A stretch of DNA of 64,000 nucleotides, taken from assembly GCA_900751995.1 (NCBI GenBank), contig CAADTP010000004.1:28706-92705 (forward strand). The letters run 5' to 3'. The notes under the pieces are model-generated. The model did not search any database and was not told the DNA's origin. It worked only from the letters and a program-made list of their open reading frames with translations. Numbering within the stretch: position 1 is the stretch's first letter; each line of letters begins with the position of its first letter. Made by a program: the position numbers and the translations under genes. This DNA is from Lachnospiraceae bacterium. Lineage in GTDB: Bacteria > Bacillota > Clostridia > Lachnospirales > Lachnospiraceae. Positions 25,002-33,948 of this stretch are shown here, in pieces.

Positions 25002-25955
25002 TTATTTAAGGTAGTTCTTATCTACATATCCTTCTTTTCCAAGCTTCGGAACATATACATACCAGTAAGTACTGTCTTTCTTCTCAATGACTTCTACCGT
25101 ATCTCCGTTATTCAGCTGGGCGATCTCATTGTCCTTGTCATACGCCTTTGTACTGCGCAGAGCCAGATAGCCGCTTTCCACTTTAACAGTCATGGATGGA
25201 GTTGTTGTACCTGAGCCTCCGGTAAGATAGTTCCTATCAACATAACCGGTCTTATCCAGCTGCGGAACATATACATACCAGTACTGATCGTTGCTGGTGT
25301 CCTTCACCTGAACCGTGTCACCGGTATTCAGCTGTCCGATCTCATTGCTTTCATTATAGGCTGCCTTGTTGCGAAGGGCAAGATAACCAGTTTCTACTTT
25401 AACTGTCCACAGACCACTGTTGTAAATATACCGGTTATCCACATATCCGGATTTATCAAGCCCCGGAGCATATACGTACCAGTAAGTAGAATCACTGCTG
25501 TCCTTTACAAGAACGACATCTCCGGTATTCAGACGTCCGATCTCGTTACTGTCATTGTAAGCTGCGGTACTTCGAAGAGCCAGATAGCCTTTTTTTACCT
25601 TTACTGTCCAGGAATCGTTGGAAGCTGTGGCGTTCTCTGCTATCTGGATATAGTTTTTGTCCAGATAGCCGGATTTATCCAGTCTTGGCACGTATGCATA
25701 CCAGTAAGTAGCGTCCTTCCGATTTGTAACTTCCACAAGATCTCCTGTATTCAGCTGTCCGATCTCATTGCCTTTGTCAAAAGCCTTCTCACTCCGAAGA
25801 GCCAGGTATCCATCTGTGACTTTGACTTTAAAAGTGGTTCCTGCTGCTGCCTTTGTCTCCCGGATCGTCGCCGGAAAAGCTGCTGCCAGTATAAGTGTCA
25901 GAAGTACCAGCCTTTTTACTGCCTTTATATGGGACAGAAGAGTTCTTTTTCTCAT
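25002..25955 (-). CDS. Secreted protein with four tandem bacterial SH3 domains
   Basis: 317 residues: a signal peptide (basic RKRTLLSHIKAVKR then a hydrophobic stretch ending near TKAAAG), then four SH3b repeats of ~65-75 residues. Each repeat follows the plan GYLALRS-x-AF/Y-N/D-x-NEIGQLNTGD-x-V, then YWYxYVPxLDKSGYVDxNY. Bacterial SH3 domains commonly bind peptidoglycan. No catalytic domain (NlpC/P60, amidase) is present, so it is a pure wall-binding or adaptor protein. No LPXTG or membrane anchor is visible. Confidence 0.85.
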   Translation of the reverse strand: MRKRTLLSHIKAVKRLVLLTLILAAAFPATIRETKAAAGTTFKVKVTDGYLALRSEKAFDKGNEIGQLNTGDLVEVTNRKDATYWYAYVPRLDKSGYLDKNYIQIAENATASNDSWTVKVKKGYLALRSTAAYNDSNEIGRLNTGDVVLVKDSSDSTYWYVYAPGLDKSGYVDNRYIYNSGLWTVKVETGYLALRNKAAYNESNEIGQLNTGDTVQVKDTSNDQYWYVYVPQLDKTGYVDRNYLTGGSGTTTPSMTVKVESGYLALRSTKAYDKDNEIAQLNNGDTVEVIEKKDSTYWYVYVPKLGKEGYVDKNYLK

Positions 25956-26133
25956 ATTATACGCCTCCTTTTCTTTTTTGGATCTTTCTCTGATCTGCTG
26001 CTCTCTCTGTTTTTTATTTACTGAGCAGACCGCACCGGAATTTATGGTAGTATTATATCATATTTTTAGCTGATAGCTGTAAGAATCATATCTCTTATTT
26101 CAGTCCAAAATGTTCTTTTTCACAATGCAGGTA

Positions 26134-26320
26134 TTGACACTTTTAATTAGCAGTGTTATATTACATGTAGAACAAGATAAAAGTAATGCCCCCGGGATTT
26201 TTCCCGGGGAATTTTATACGCATACGTTCAATATATGACAGTCCGGGAGATCTGTCCTCTGAGAGGACAGATCGATCATCCGGGACGCTGCAGACTATAA
26301 TATAAGGGAAGGTGAATACC
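26134..26320 (+). promoter_or_regulatory. Promoter and structured leader of the DnaJ-like gene
   Basis: TTGACA (26134-26139), 17-base spacer, TATATT (26157-26162), then a ~155-base leader with two strong hairpins: CCCCGGGA/TCCCGGGG (26190-26209) and the perfect 11-bp GATCTGTCCTC/GAGGACAGATC with a TGA loop (26249-26273). The downstream ACATGTAGAACAA is nearly the same as at the Hsp20 promoter. The rest of the 25956-26133 gap shows no gene. Confidence 0.65.
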
Positions 26321-27400
26321 ATGGCAGTAAAAAGAGATTATTACGATGTTCTGGGCATTGACCGGAACGCAGATGAAAAAACAATAAAAAAAGCCTATCG
26401 TAAACTGGCCAAAAAATATCATCCGGATACAAACGCCGGTAATGCAGATGCCGCAGATAAATTTAAAGAAGTAAACGAAGCCTACGATGTCTTAAGTGAT
26501 CCAAAGAAGAAAAAAATGTATGATCAGTTTGGTCATGCCGCATTTGAAGCAGGAGCTGATCCTGGAGCCGGCGCAGGTGCCGGTGGATTCGGCGGATTCC
26601 AGGGTGGCGGCAATGGCAGCTATCAGGAATTTCATTTTAACGGTGAAAATATGGACGATATTTTTGGTGATATCTTCGGAAATATGTTCCACGGCAGCCA
26701 CGGTTTCGGTAGCAATGGCACATATGAGCATTTCACCGGTAACGGTGGCGGCTTTCATAGTGGATTTGGCGGAAGTGGCTTTCACAGTGGCAACGGCTTC
26801 GGCGGATTCCATCAACAGGATTTTCCGCAAAAAGGCTCTGATGTGAAGGCCAGCATCAACGTTACCTTTGATGAGGCAGCTTTTGGTGCAGATAAAAGGA
26901 TCTCTCTGTCCGGTCCGGACGGAAGCTCCGGTGCACCGCAGACACTTCAGATTCATATTCCGGCAGGTATTGATACCGGCAAGAGTATCCGTCTGAAAGG
27001 AAAAGGCATGCCCGGAACCGGCGGCGGTGAGCCTGGTGACCTTCTTCTGAAGGTTACCGTAGGAACACGTCCTGGCTATGAACGAAAGGGATCGGATGTT
27101 TATACCACCATTTCTATTCCTTACACAACCGCTGTTTTCGGCGGTGAAGCCACCGTTCCCACCCTTTACGGAAATGTTATCTGTAAGATCAGGGAAGGTA
27201 TGCAGTCCGGTTCCAAGATCCGCCTGAGAGGAAAAGGCATTGTTTCCATGAAGAACCCTTCCGTCCGCGGTGATCAGTATGTAACCATTCAGATCCAAGT
27301 TCCTCAGGATCTGAATTATTCCGCAAAAGAGAAACTCCATGAATATGCAAAGGCCTGTGGACTGGAACGGAGTAATGCCACCGGATCACATGTAGCATAA
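26321..27400 (+). CDS. DnaJ-like co-chaperone without zinc finger (CbpA type)
   Basis: 359 residues from ATG 26321, with GGAAGG 8 bases upstream. Residues ~4-70 form the J domain with the HPD motif (KKYHPDTNAG) that stimulates Hsp70 ATPase. Residues ~85-175 are extremely rich in Gly and Phe/His. Two DnaJ C-terminal substrate-binding domains follow (KGSDVKASINVTFDEAAFG, IPAGIDTGKSIRLKGKGMPG). The four CxxCxGxG zinc repeats of canonical DnaJ are absent, and no dnaK or grpE is adjacent. Its promoter resembles that of the Hsp20 gene at 33128. Confidence 0.88.
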   Translation: MAVKRDYYDVLGIDRNADEKTIKKAYRKLAKKYHPDTNAGNADAADKFKEVNEAYDVLSDPKKKKMYDQFGHAAFEAGADPGAGAGAGGFGGFQGGGNGSYQEFHFNGENMDDIFGDIFGNMFHGSHGFGSNGTYEHFTGNGGGFHSGFGGSGFHSGNGFGGFHQQDFPQKGSDVKASINVTFDEAAFGADKRISLSGPDGSSGAPQTLQIHIPAGIDTGKSIRLKGKGMPGTGGGEPGDLLLKVTVGTRPGYERKGSDVYTTISIPYTTAVFGGEATVPTLYGNVICKIREGMQSGSKIRLRGKGIVSMKNPSVRGDQYVTIQIQVPQDLNYSAKEKLHEYAKACGLERSNATGSHVA

Positions 27401-27410
27401 AAGTTAAAAT

Positions 27411-27465
27411 AAAAGAGTATCACAAAGCTCATCACTATCAATGAGTTCCTGTGATACTCTTTTTT
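27411..27465. terminator. Bidirectional terminator
   Basis: AAAAGAGTATCACA ... TGTGATACTCTTTTTT with an inner CTCAT/ATGAG helix; serves the DnaJ-like gene and the convergent PTS IIC gene. Confidence 0.88.
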
Positions 27466-27491
27466 GATTTTAAAGTAAGATCTGATATAGC

Positions 27492-28583
27492 TTATGACAG
27501 CGTCATATCTCCATCTTTCACCCATCCGAGCTTACGTACAAACATATTGATCAACGGGCAGAGAACTGCCGGGAGAATAAAAGAGATCAGAAAAAGTCCT
27601 GCCCAGTCCATAGCTGTAACAGCTGTCTTGGTTCCTTCTGCAATATCATTCATCCATCCTGTATACACACCGATCTGACCTACAAAACCGCAGGTACCCA
27701 TTCCTGAGGATACAGCAGTTCCGTTCATCTGAAGCCTGAACAAGCAGGTTGCAATAGGTCCTGTGATAGCAGATGTTACGATCGGAGCGATCCAGATTCT
27801 TGGATTTCTGACGATATTTCCCATCTGGAGCATGGAAGTTCCGATTCCCTGAGAGACAAGACCACCCCATTTGTTTTCCCTGAAGGACATGACCGCAAAA
27901 CCTACCATCTGCGCACAGCAGCCCGCTACTGCAGCGCCGCCTGCCAGTCCGGTAAGTCCCAGAGCCGCGCAGATCGCAGCAGAAGAGATCGGCAGCGTCA
28001 GTGCGATTCCAACAAATACAGAAACCAGGATTCCCATAAAGAATGGCTGCAGATCTGTTGCCCACATGATCACGCTTCCTACCTTCATAGCAGCTTTTCC
28101 AAGGGCCGGTGCCCACCATGCGGAAAGACCTACGCCCACACCGATGGTTACAAGAGGCGTTACAAGGATATCGATCTTTGTTTCCTTTGAAACTGCCTTA
28201 CCGATCTCAGCTGCAACAATGGCAACAAACAGTACAGCCAGAGGACCGCCTGCTCCGCCAAGTGCGTTGGAGGCAAATCCAACAGTGATCAACGAAAACA
28301 ATACCAGCGGCGGGCAATGCAAGGCGTAACCGATAGCTACTGCCATGGCAGGGCCGCTCATGGCAGATGCCAGAGAACCTACTGTGTACTGGGTATCATT
28401 GACTGTGGCAACTGCCATAGTCAGAAACGGAATGTGAAACTGTGTGCCAATGGTGTTGATGATCGTACCGATCAGCAGGGAACAGAAAAGTCCCTGTGCC
28501 ATAGCTCCCAGTGCATCGATACCATATCTCTTCAGAGAGATCTCAATATCCTTTCGTTTCAGAAATGCTTTGAATTTTTCCAT
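27492..28583 (-). CDS. PTS-type IIC membrane protein (PTS_EIIC_2-like)
   Basis: 363 residues with about ten hydrophobic segments and Gly/Ala-rich loops (MAQGLFCSLLIGTIINTIG, GGAGGPLAVLFVAIVAAEIG, AAICAALGLTGLAGGAAVAGC). It resembles the stand-alone IIC proteins of Firmicutes (PTS_EIIC_2), which lack IIA and IIB domains; none is encoded nearby. It lies 50 bases downstream of an aldo/keto reductase and is probably co-transcribed. Transport of a sugar or polyol is only a family-level guess. Confidence 0.7.
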   Translation of the reverse strand: MEKFKAFLKRKDIEISLKRYGIDALGAMAQGLFCSLLIGTIINTIGTQFHIPFLTMAVATVNDTQYTVGSLASAMSGPAMAVAIGYALHCPPLVLFSLITVGFASNALGGAGGPLAVLFVAIVAAEIGKAVSKETKIDILVTPLVTIGVGVGLSAWWAPALGKAAMKVGSVIMWATDLQPFFMGILVSVFVGIALTLPISSAAICAALGLTGLAGGAAVAGCCAQMVGFAVMSFRENKWGGLVSQGIGTSMLQMGNIVRNPRIWIAPIVTSAITGPIATCLFRLQMNGTAVSSGMGTCGFVGQIGVYTGWMNDIAEGTKTAVTAMDWAGLFLISFILPAVLCPLINMFVRKLGWVKDGDMTLS

Positions 28584-28632
28584 TTTTAAACTCTCTCCTT
28601 ACCCTGATCCGCTTCCTGCCGGATCAGTTCCT

Positions 28633-29757
28633 TTATTTGCAAAAAGCCTCGCTTACTTTCTCAAGTTCCTCGCGGATGGAAATATGCTGCGGACATACTT
28701 CCTCGCACTGTCCGCATTTTACACATTCATCTGCACGCTTTCTGCCATGACTGACTACCAGCCAGTCTTCCTGATGCGCTGCGGCGGCTTTATTTCCGTA
28801 CAATGTCAGATAATTCATTGCTGTAAAAGAACCGGAAATTCCGATTTCCATCGGACAGACCTTTGCACAGTAGTTACAGGTTGTACATGGGATCAGAGGA
28901 ATTTTGCTCATAGCCTCTCTTGCCTTATCAAGAGTCTCCTTCTCACTGTCAGTAAGGCCATTGAAATCCTTCATAAAGGAAAGGTTATCCTCCATCTGTG
29001 CAACATTGCTCATTCCGGAAAGTACGGTGATCACGCCTTCCAGATTTGCCGCAAAACGGATTGCCCAGGATGCTGTGGATGCTTCCGGCTCTGCTTCCTT
29101 CAGAAGCTTTTCCACTGCTTCCGGCGGAGTTGCAAGCATGCCGCCTTTTACAGGTTCCATGATAATGACCGGTTTTCCATGTTTTCTGGCTACCTCGTAG
29201 CAGGCTTTTGACTGGATCACCGGATTTTCCCAGTCTGCGTAATTGATCTGCAGCTGTACAAATTCCATTTCCGGATGTGCAGTGAGAAGTGCATCCAGCT
29301 CCTCCGGTGTGGAGTGGAACGAAAATCCTGCATGTCTGATCAGACCGGCTTCCTTCTGTTCACGGATCCAATCCCATAAACCATACTCATCAAAATATTT
29401 TGTTCTGTGCTCTCCAAGATTGTGGAGAAGATAAAAGTCGAAATATCCTGCCTTTGTTCTCTCCAGAGATGTTTTAAACTGTGCAAGAGCTTCATCTCTT
29501 GTCTTGCAGTTGATCCAGGCTGCCATCTTGGTGGCTAGCTGATATTTTTCTCTCGGATAACGCTCTACCAGCGCTTCGCGGATAGCATCTTCGCTTCCTG
29601 CATAAGCCCATGCTGTATCAAAATATGTAAATCCGGCTTCCATAAATTTGTCCACCATGACCTTGGTCTGCTCCACATCGATCACACCTTCTGATTTCTG
29701 CGGAAGTCTCATAAGGCCAAAACCAAGTTTTTTGATTTCTTCACCTAAATATGCCAT
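28633..29757 (-). CDS. Aldo/keto reductase with C-terminal 4Fe-4S ferredoxin domain
   Basis: 374 residues. The TIM barrel (~1-280) begins KKLGFGLMRLPQ and contains YFDTAWAYAGSEDAIREAL (catalytic Asp/Tyr region) and YLLHNLGEH. The C-terminal ~80 residues carry two cluster motifs: CTTCNYCAKVCPM and CVKCGQCEEVCPQ. Such fusions are common in anaerobes, and the iron-sulfur domain suggests electron exchange with ferredoxin. Promoter with TATAAT at 29895-29890 (minus). First gene of the operon with the IIC protein. Confidence 0.85.
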   Translation of the reverse strand: MAYLGEEIKKLGFGLMRLPQKSEGVIDVEQTKVMVDKFMEAGFTYFDTAWAYAGSEDAIREALVERYPREKYQLATKMAAWINCKTRDEALAQFKTSLERTKAGYFDFYLLHNLGEHRTKYFDEYGLWDWIREQKEAGLIRHAGFSFHSTPEELDALLTAHPEMEFVQLQINYADWENPVIQSKACYEVARKHGKPVIIMEPVKGGMLATPPEAVEKLLKEAEPEASTASWAIRFAANLEGVITVLSGMSNVAQMEDNLSFMKDFNGLTDSEKETLDKAREAMSKIPLIPCTTCNYCAKVCPMEIGISGSFTAMNYLTLYGNKAAAAHQEDWLVVSHGRKRADECVKCGQCEEVCPQHISIREELEKVSEAFCK

Positions 29758-30119
29758 ATCTTTCTCCCTTCTTATTACATACCGGAAAATTCCTCATATC
29801 ATCTGATATATCACCGGATAAGCAATATTTCTGACACAGATATCTCCCGGACTGTTATATTTTTGCCGCAGAAAAACTGCGTTTCTCCTATTATAACGAT
29901 ATTTTTCCTGGTGGTAAACCTTTTTCTTTTACAAGTGTCAAGACAATGCCTGCATTACGTCTGAATTTTTGCAGAAAACAGAAAAACAGCTGCCACACGT
30001 TTATCGCACGGCAACTGTCTTTTGTCCTATCAGTTCATCTTTGTTCTTTACACCTCAGATCAAATATTTTAAACTGATATTACTTATAATAACCATATAT
30101 CGAAAGGCAGAAAACTCTC
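29758..30119. other. Divergent intergenic region, no gene seen
   Basis: Contains the minus promoter of the aldo/keto reductase (TTTACC, 17 bases, TATAAT at 29895-29890), a small CGCAG-AAAAA-CTGCG hairpin in its leader near 29872, an imperfect hairpin with ACAG/CTGT and TGCC/GGCA arms near 29987-30020, and a TATAAT at 30085-30090 for the AraC gene. Confidence 0.5.
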
Positions 30120-30965
30120 ATGAAAAACAAGCAGGTCATGAACCGCCAGACTTCATCAAAAGAACTTCATCTTATTTCCTGCGGCTGGGAAAAATGTACA
30201 CCGGAACAGTCCTACGGCCCTGGTGTCCGGCGATATTACACCATCCATTTTGTGCTGAGCGGACAGGGATATTTCTATATGAACAACCGGAAATATACCT
30301 TGAAAGCCGGACAGTGCTTTTTCATTCCTCCTGTGACCAGCTCTCTCTACAAAGCAGAGCCTTCTGATCCCTGGACTTATATCTGGATCTGTTTCAATGG
30401 AGAAAATGCTCCCATACTTTGTGAACACTGTCATCTTACTGAAGAAACTCCGGTCCAGCAGCTAAATTCGGTTCTTCCCTATCAGGAAACCATTCTTGAA
30501 ATGATGACTCACCCGCAACTGACGCCCTCCAGTGAAGCCTATATCCAGAGTGGTCTTTACCGGATTATCGCCATGCTGGAGGAAGAATTTCATGCTTCCT
30601 ACACCACCATGGAATCCAACGATAATTTTTACATCACACAGGCTGTTGATTACATCAAAAAAAGTCCGCTACAGAATATCACTGTGACAGATGTTGCTGA
30701 CTATCTCCATATCAGCCGCAGCCACCTTTACGGACTTTTTAAAAAACATCTTGGAACCACACCCCAAGCATTCCTGACTTCAGCCAAGATCATCAACGCC
30801 CGGGAGCTTCTGACCATCACGGATATCCCTGTCTCCAGCGTGGCGTTCTCCTGCGGATATCAAAATCCATTTGCCTTTTCCCGTGCCTTCAAAAAAGAAA
30901 CCGGCATGACGCCACGGGAATACCGGGAAAAATATCATCATGCCGAGGATCTTCTGGATTGCTGA
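30120..30965 (+). CDS. AraC-family transcriptional regulator
   Basis: 281 residues, full length. The N-terminal cupin sensor (~20-110) contains RRYYTIHFVLSGQGYFYMNN and KAGQCFFIPP; the C-terminal double HTH (~180-275) contains VTDVADYLHISRSHLYGLFKKHLG and VAFSCGYQNPFAFSRAFKKETGMTPREYR. This pattern is typical of sugar-responsive regulators. It is convergent with the GH36-like glycosidase, suggesting but not proving that it controls carbohydrate use. Comparison with this gene shows what the AraC gene at 4812 has lost. Confidence 0.88.
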   Translation: MKNKQVMNRQTSSKELHLISCGWEKCTPEQSYGPGVRRYYTIHFVLSGQGYFYMNNRKYTLKAGQCFFIPPVTSSLYKAEPSDPWTYIWICFNGENAPILCEHCHLTEETPVQQLNSVLPYQETILEMMTHPQLTPSSEAYIQSGLYRIIAMLEEEFHASYTTMESNDNFYITQAVDYIKKSPLQNITVTDVADYLHISRSHLYGLFKKHLGTTPQAFLTSAKIINARELLTITDIPVSSVAFSCGYQNPFAFSRAFKKETGMTPREYREKYHHAEDLLDC

Positions 30966-30980
30966 ACCACTTTTCCTGAT

Positions 30981-32612
30981 TTACGGAACAACTACCTTGG
31001 CATTATAGTACTCCACCGTAGCATCCATGGTCGGACCTTCGTTGTCAAACCAGTCATAAGTGATAGTTTCGCCGTTTTCTCCCCATGCCTCCGGGCAGTC
31101 GATTTCTTCCCAGTCAAGCGGAACAAAATGCTCTTCCTGTTCTGATGCACGCAGCATGATCTGATGCAGCTCCTCAAATTCCTCCGGATTCAAAACTCCA
31201 GGTTTTGCGGATACAAACAGTGGTGTACCGCTCTTTGCAAGAACGTCTGCCCACTGACGATTTTTCTCCCATGGGATCATTCCGAAAATACCGACACAGT
31301 CTGCATCAATATGGTAAAACGTATTGTGCTGCGGAAGACGGAATGCCAGCGTATTTACGCCCATTCGTCTGGTACGCTCCCAGATACGTCCGCTGGTATC
31401 GTCACCGGTCCGGTTCAGATGCATCAGGCCTGCGCCGAGATGTCCGATAGTATTGCAGCCGATGATCACTGCGTTGTTGCTCCGGGAAGCATCATAAATC
31501 TCCTGATAAAGCATTTTTACGATTTCTGCGCTGGTTTTGGTCTGATCATAAAAATGCCATTTCTCCATGGAATTGTCTCTTAAATTCGCCTCAAATCCCC
31601 ATTTTCCAAAGAGATCAAAGGTAGAAAAATCATGCTTGATCAGCGTGTATCCCCAATCACAGATCCTCTCGATATCTTTACGGATATATTCCAGTGCATC
31701 CGGGTGGGACGGATCGAGACAGTCATTATAGGAAATCCTCCACTCATTCGGGATATTCTCATCTTCATTAAGAAGCAGACGGACCCAGATACCCGGGCGG
31801 ACACCTTTTTTCTCCAGCTTGTCTGCAAGACCTTTCATATCCGGAAATCTGGCATTGCCTTTTGTCCAGGGTCCACCGTTGTATTCATCCAGGCGGTGAT
31901 GCTCCTGCCAGCAATCATCAATGACCATGAACGGAGGATTTTTTACACCTTCGGTCAGTTTCAGGATATAATCGGTATCACTTAAGATCTCCTCTTCGGA
32001 GCTGTCACCGTAAGCATAGTACCAGTTATTGCTTCCATATACCGGAAACTCTGGGAAGATCGGATCTGTACACATTTTTTCACAGAATTTATGTGCAGTT
32101 TCAAAAGTATCTGCTCCTTCTGCTTCCATGCAGACGATCTGTGCGGCACACAGCTTTCTTCCTTTCAGCTGTACTCCTGTATTTCCGCAGCGAACATCCA
32201 GAAACAAAGTAATTCCTTTGGTATCCACCTGCCAGCAGCACATAGCAGAAGGACGGACCTTTACGCCAAAGCAGAGAACCTTCTCAGAAAGCTTCGCCAG
32301 AAAATACCATGGCAGATAACGGTTTCCGCTCATTCCATGCCATTCCGCATCACCATAGGTACGTTCCCAGGCATCTCCCAGAAATCTGGCTGATTTCGGG
32401 ATCTTATAGTTCCATCTCAGCTTCACACATCTCACTGCATCCTCGGATGTGACAAATATATCCTCATGTTCACCTGCGTCCTGAAATTCCACAGTAGTTG
32501 CACCGGCAGCTACTGTCGTCTGCCCTCCCTGGCACACAAGTCTCTCCTCTTCTGTTTCCACTGTTACATAATCCGGTACCCCAAGCTTAAAATCTGCATA
32601 TTTTTTCTGCAT
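30981..32612 (-). CDS. GH36-like glycoside hydrolase (putative alpha-galactosidase)
   Basis: 543 residues from ATG 32612, preceded by GGAGGAG; the frame extends 20 codons upstream without support. A beta-sandwich-like N-terminal half leads to a TIM barrel. Family landmarks: NNWYYAYG, MVIDDCWQ, GLADKLEKKGVRPGIWVR, the likely nucleophile Asp in TLIKHDFSTFD and the likely acid/base Asp in RTGDDTSGRIWERTRR. No signal peptide, so it acts on imported oligosaccharides. It could be a raffinose/melibiose-type alpha-galactosidase or another alpha-glycosidase; substrate uncertain. Confidence 0.72.
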   Translation of the reverse strand: MQKKYADFKLGVPDYVTVETEEERLVCQGGQTTVAAGATTVEFQDAGEHEDIFVTSEDAVRCVKLRWNYKIPKSARFLGDAWERTYGDAEWHGMSGNRYLPWYFLAKLSEKVLCFGVKVRPSAMCCWQVDTKGITLFLDVRCGNTGVQLKGRKLCAAQIVCMEAEGADTFETAHKFCEKMCTDPIFPEFPVYGSNNWYYAYGDSSEEEILSDTDYILKLTEGVKNPPFMVIDDCWQEHHRLDEYNGGPWTKGNARFPDMKGLADKLEKKGVRPGIWVRLLLNEDENIPNEWRISYNDCLDPSHPDALEYIRKDIERICDWGYTLIKHDFSTFDLFGKWGFEANLRDNSMEKWHFYDQTKTSAEIVKMLYQEIYDASRSNNAVIIGCNTIGHLGAGLMHLNRTGDDTSGRIWERTRRMGVNTLAFRLPQHNTFYHIDADCVGIFGMIPWEKNRQWADVLAKSGTPLFVSAKPGVLNPEEFEELHQIMLRASEQEEHFVPLDWEEIDCPEAWGENGETITYDWFDNEGPTMDATVEYYNAKVVVP

Positions 32613-32785
32613 TATTCTCTCCTCCTGTACTTTTTCATTTACATTTTGCTTTACCTGCATACTCATGAACACTGTCTTTCTATCGTCTGTTCAACTCAGA
32701 AGAATGTACGAAAAATTTTTTTAATACATTTTGTCTATATGCCTTATTATATTGATTTTTTTGGTTTTTTCTATGCTTTAAAGTT

Positions 32786-32806
32786 ATTATAACATTGCAG
32801 AATGTT
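32786..32806 (-). promoter_or_regulatory. Putative promoter/operator of the GH36-like gene
   Basis: TATAAT (minus, 32791-32786) is abutted by the inverted repeat AACATT-GCAG-AATGTT (32791-32806). The palindrome sits in the -35/-10 spacer, an operator-like position. No consensus -35 was found. Confidence 0.4.
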
Positions 32807-32921
32807 CAATCTGCATAAGCTTTTCAGTCCTTGTCCGATTCGCTTTTTAATATAAGAACATAAAGGGCTAAAACTGGAAATTAGTTTTTCATTTTACGGA
32901 ACACAAATTCTTCACAATTTT

Positions 32922-33127
32922 TTAGCACTCACCTATTGACTTTGCTAACAACAGGTGTTATATTACATATAGAACAAAGGAGAAGATAAAAAAGAACTTC
33001 CAGATGTTCAGAATAAAACCAAACGATCACCACTGCGGAATAACCCGAAGTGGTAACTATATACCGGCAACAGTTGGATTTCTTGATCCACCGGAACGGC
33101 TTTTCAATTTGAAAGGAGAAATGACTT
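32922..33127 (+). promoter_or_regulatory. Hsp20 promoter with CIRCE-like element and leader
   Basis: TTAGCACTC-N9-CTTTGCTAA (32922-32948) keeps one perfect half and the 9-base spacer of the HrcA operator CIRCE; the other half matches 6 of 9. TTGACT (32936-32941), 17 bases, TATATT (32959-32964) overlaps it. A ~155-base leader with an ACCACT/AGTGGT stem follows before an AAAGGAG ribosome site. Confidence 0.65.
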
Positions 33128-33580
33128 ATGATGTTCCCGAGTGTATTTGGAGAAAACTTATTTGATGACTGGATGGATGATTTTGGATTCAGAGATAATT
33201 TCTTTAGCGGAAAGAACCCTCTTTATGGCAAACATGCAAAAAATATCATGAAAACTGATGTACGTGAAACAGATAAAGGCTATGAGCTGGATGTAGATCT
33301 TCCAGGATTTAAGAAAGATGAAGTACAGGTACAGCTGAAGGATGGTTATCTTACCATCTCTGCTGCCAAGGGTCTTGACAAAGACGAGGAAGACAAGAAA
33401 GGCAATTATATCCGCCGTGAACGTTATGCCGGCAGCACAAGCAGAAGCTTCTATGTTGGTAATGGTGTAAAAAACGAAGATGTCCATGCAAAATTTGAGA
33501 ACGGTGTTCTGAGACTTTCTATTCCGAAAAAAGCAGCTGAAGAGATTGAAGCTGATAAATATGTATCTATTGAAGGCTGA
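33128..33580 (+). CDS. Hsp20 family small heat-shock protein
   Basis: ATP-independent holdase that binds unfolding proteins. 150 residues: N-terminal DWMDDFGFRDNFFSG, alpha-crystallin domain (~40-135, KTDVRETDKGYELDVDLPGFKKDEVQVQLKDGYLTISA), and the conserved GVLRLSIPKK segment near the C-terminus. Two adjacent ATG codons exist; the first (33128) has the better spacing to AAAGGAG. Preceded by a CIRCE-like site and followed by a strong terminator. Confidence 0.93.
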   Translation: MMFPSVFGENLFDDWMDDFGFRDNFFSGKNPLYGKHAKNIMKTDVRETDKGYELDVDLPGFKKDEVQVQLKDGYLTISAAKGLDKDEEDKKGNYIRRERYAGSTSRSFYVGNGVKNEDVHAKFENGVLRLSIPKKAAEEIEADKYVSIEG

Positions 33581-33597
33581 CATCGACTCACTCTCAC

Positions 33598-33635
33598 AGG
33601 GGGAGAATCCATAAGGATTCTCCTCCTCTTTTTTA
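33598..33635 (+). terminator. Terminator after hsp20
   Basis: GGAGAATCC-ATAA-GGATTCTCC followed by TCCTCTTTTTT. Confidence 0.9.
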
Positions 33636-33819
33636 TACGCAATAATACATATGACACTCTCTTTCCAATTTACTACGTACTCACAAGTACTTTCACTCTA
33701 TAGTAATGATCCTATTGTCAAAGTTTTCATGATATTGGATATTTTTTAACAAATACGCTTGATTTTTTGAATATTTTTTATATATTTTGCATTATATTAT
33801 TTCATTTTTTTGAAATTAA

Positions 33820-33948
33820 TGGTATAATATGCACAGCTAATCGGATATTTGCAATCCGCATTCGGTTAAATAAATCTGTTTCGTAATCCTTCAGGATAAT
33901 TCTCCTGAACAACCACGTAAAACACGATCACGACAGGAGGTTTTTATT
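33820..33948 (+). promoter_or_regulatory. Extended -10 promoter and leader of the PRTase-like gene
   Basis: TGG-TATAAT (33820-33828) is an extended -10 element without a clear -35. The ~115-base leader carries two small hairpins, CGGAT/ATCCG (33842-33858) and TCAGGA/TCCTGA (33891-33908), then a GACAGGAGG site before ATG 33949. The AT-rich stretch 33640-33800 holds no gene. Confidence 0.5.

Noticed and set aside
26190..26209. Rho-independent terminator or attenuator in the DnaJ leader
   Set aside because: The CCCCGGGA/TCCCGGGG stem is followed by AATTTTAT only, a weak U-tract; attenuation is possible but not supported.
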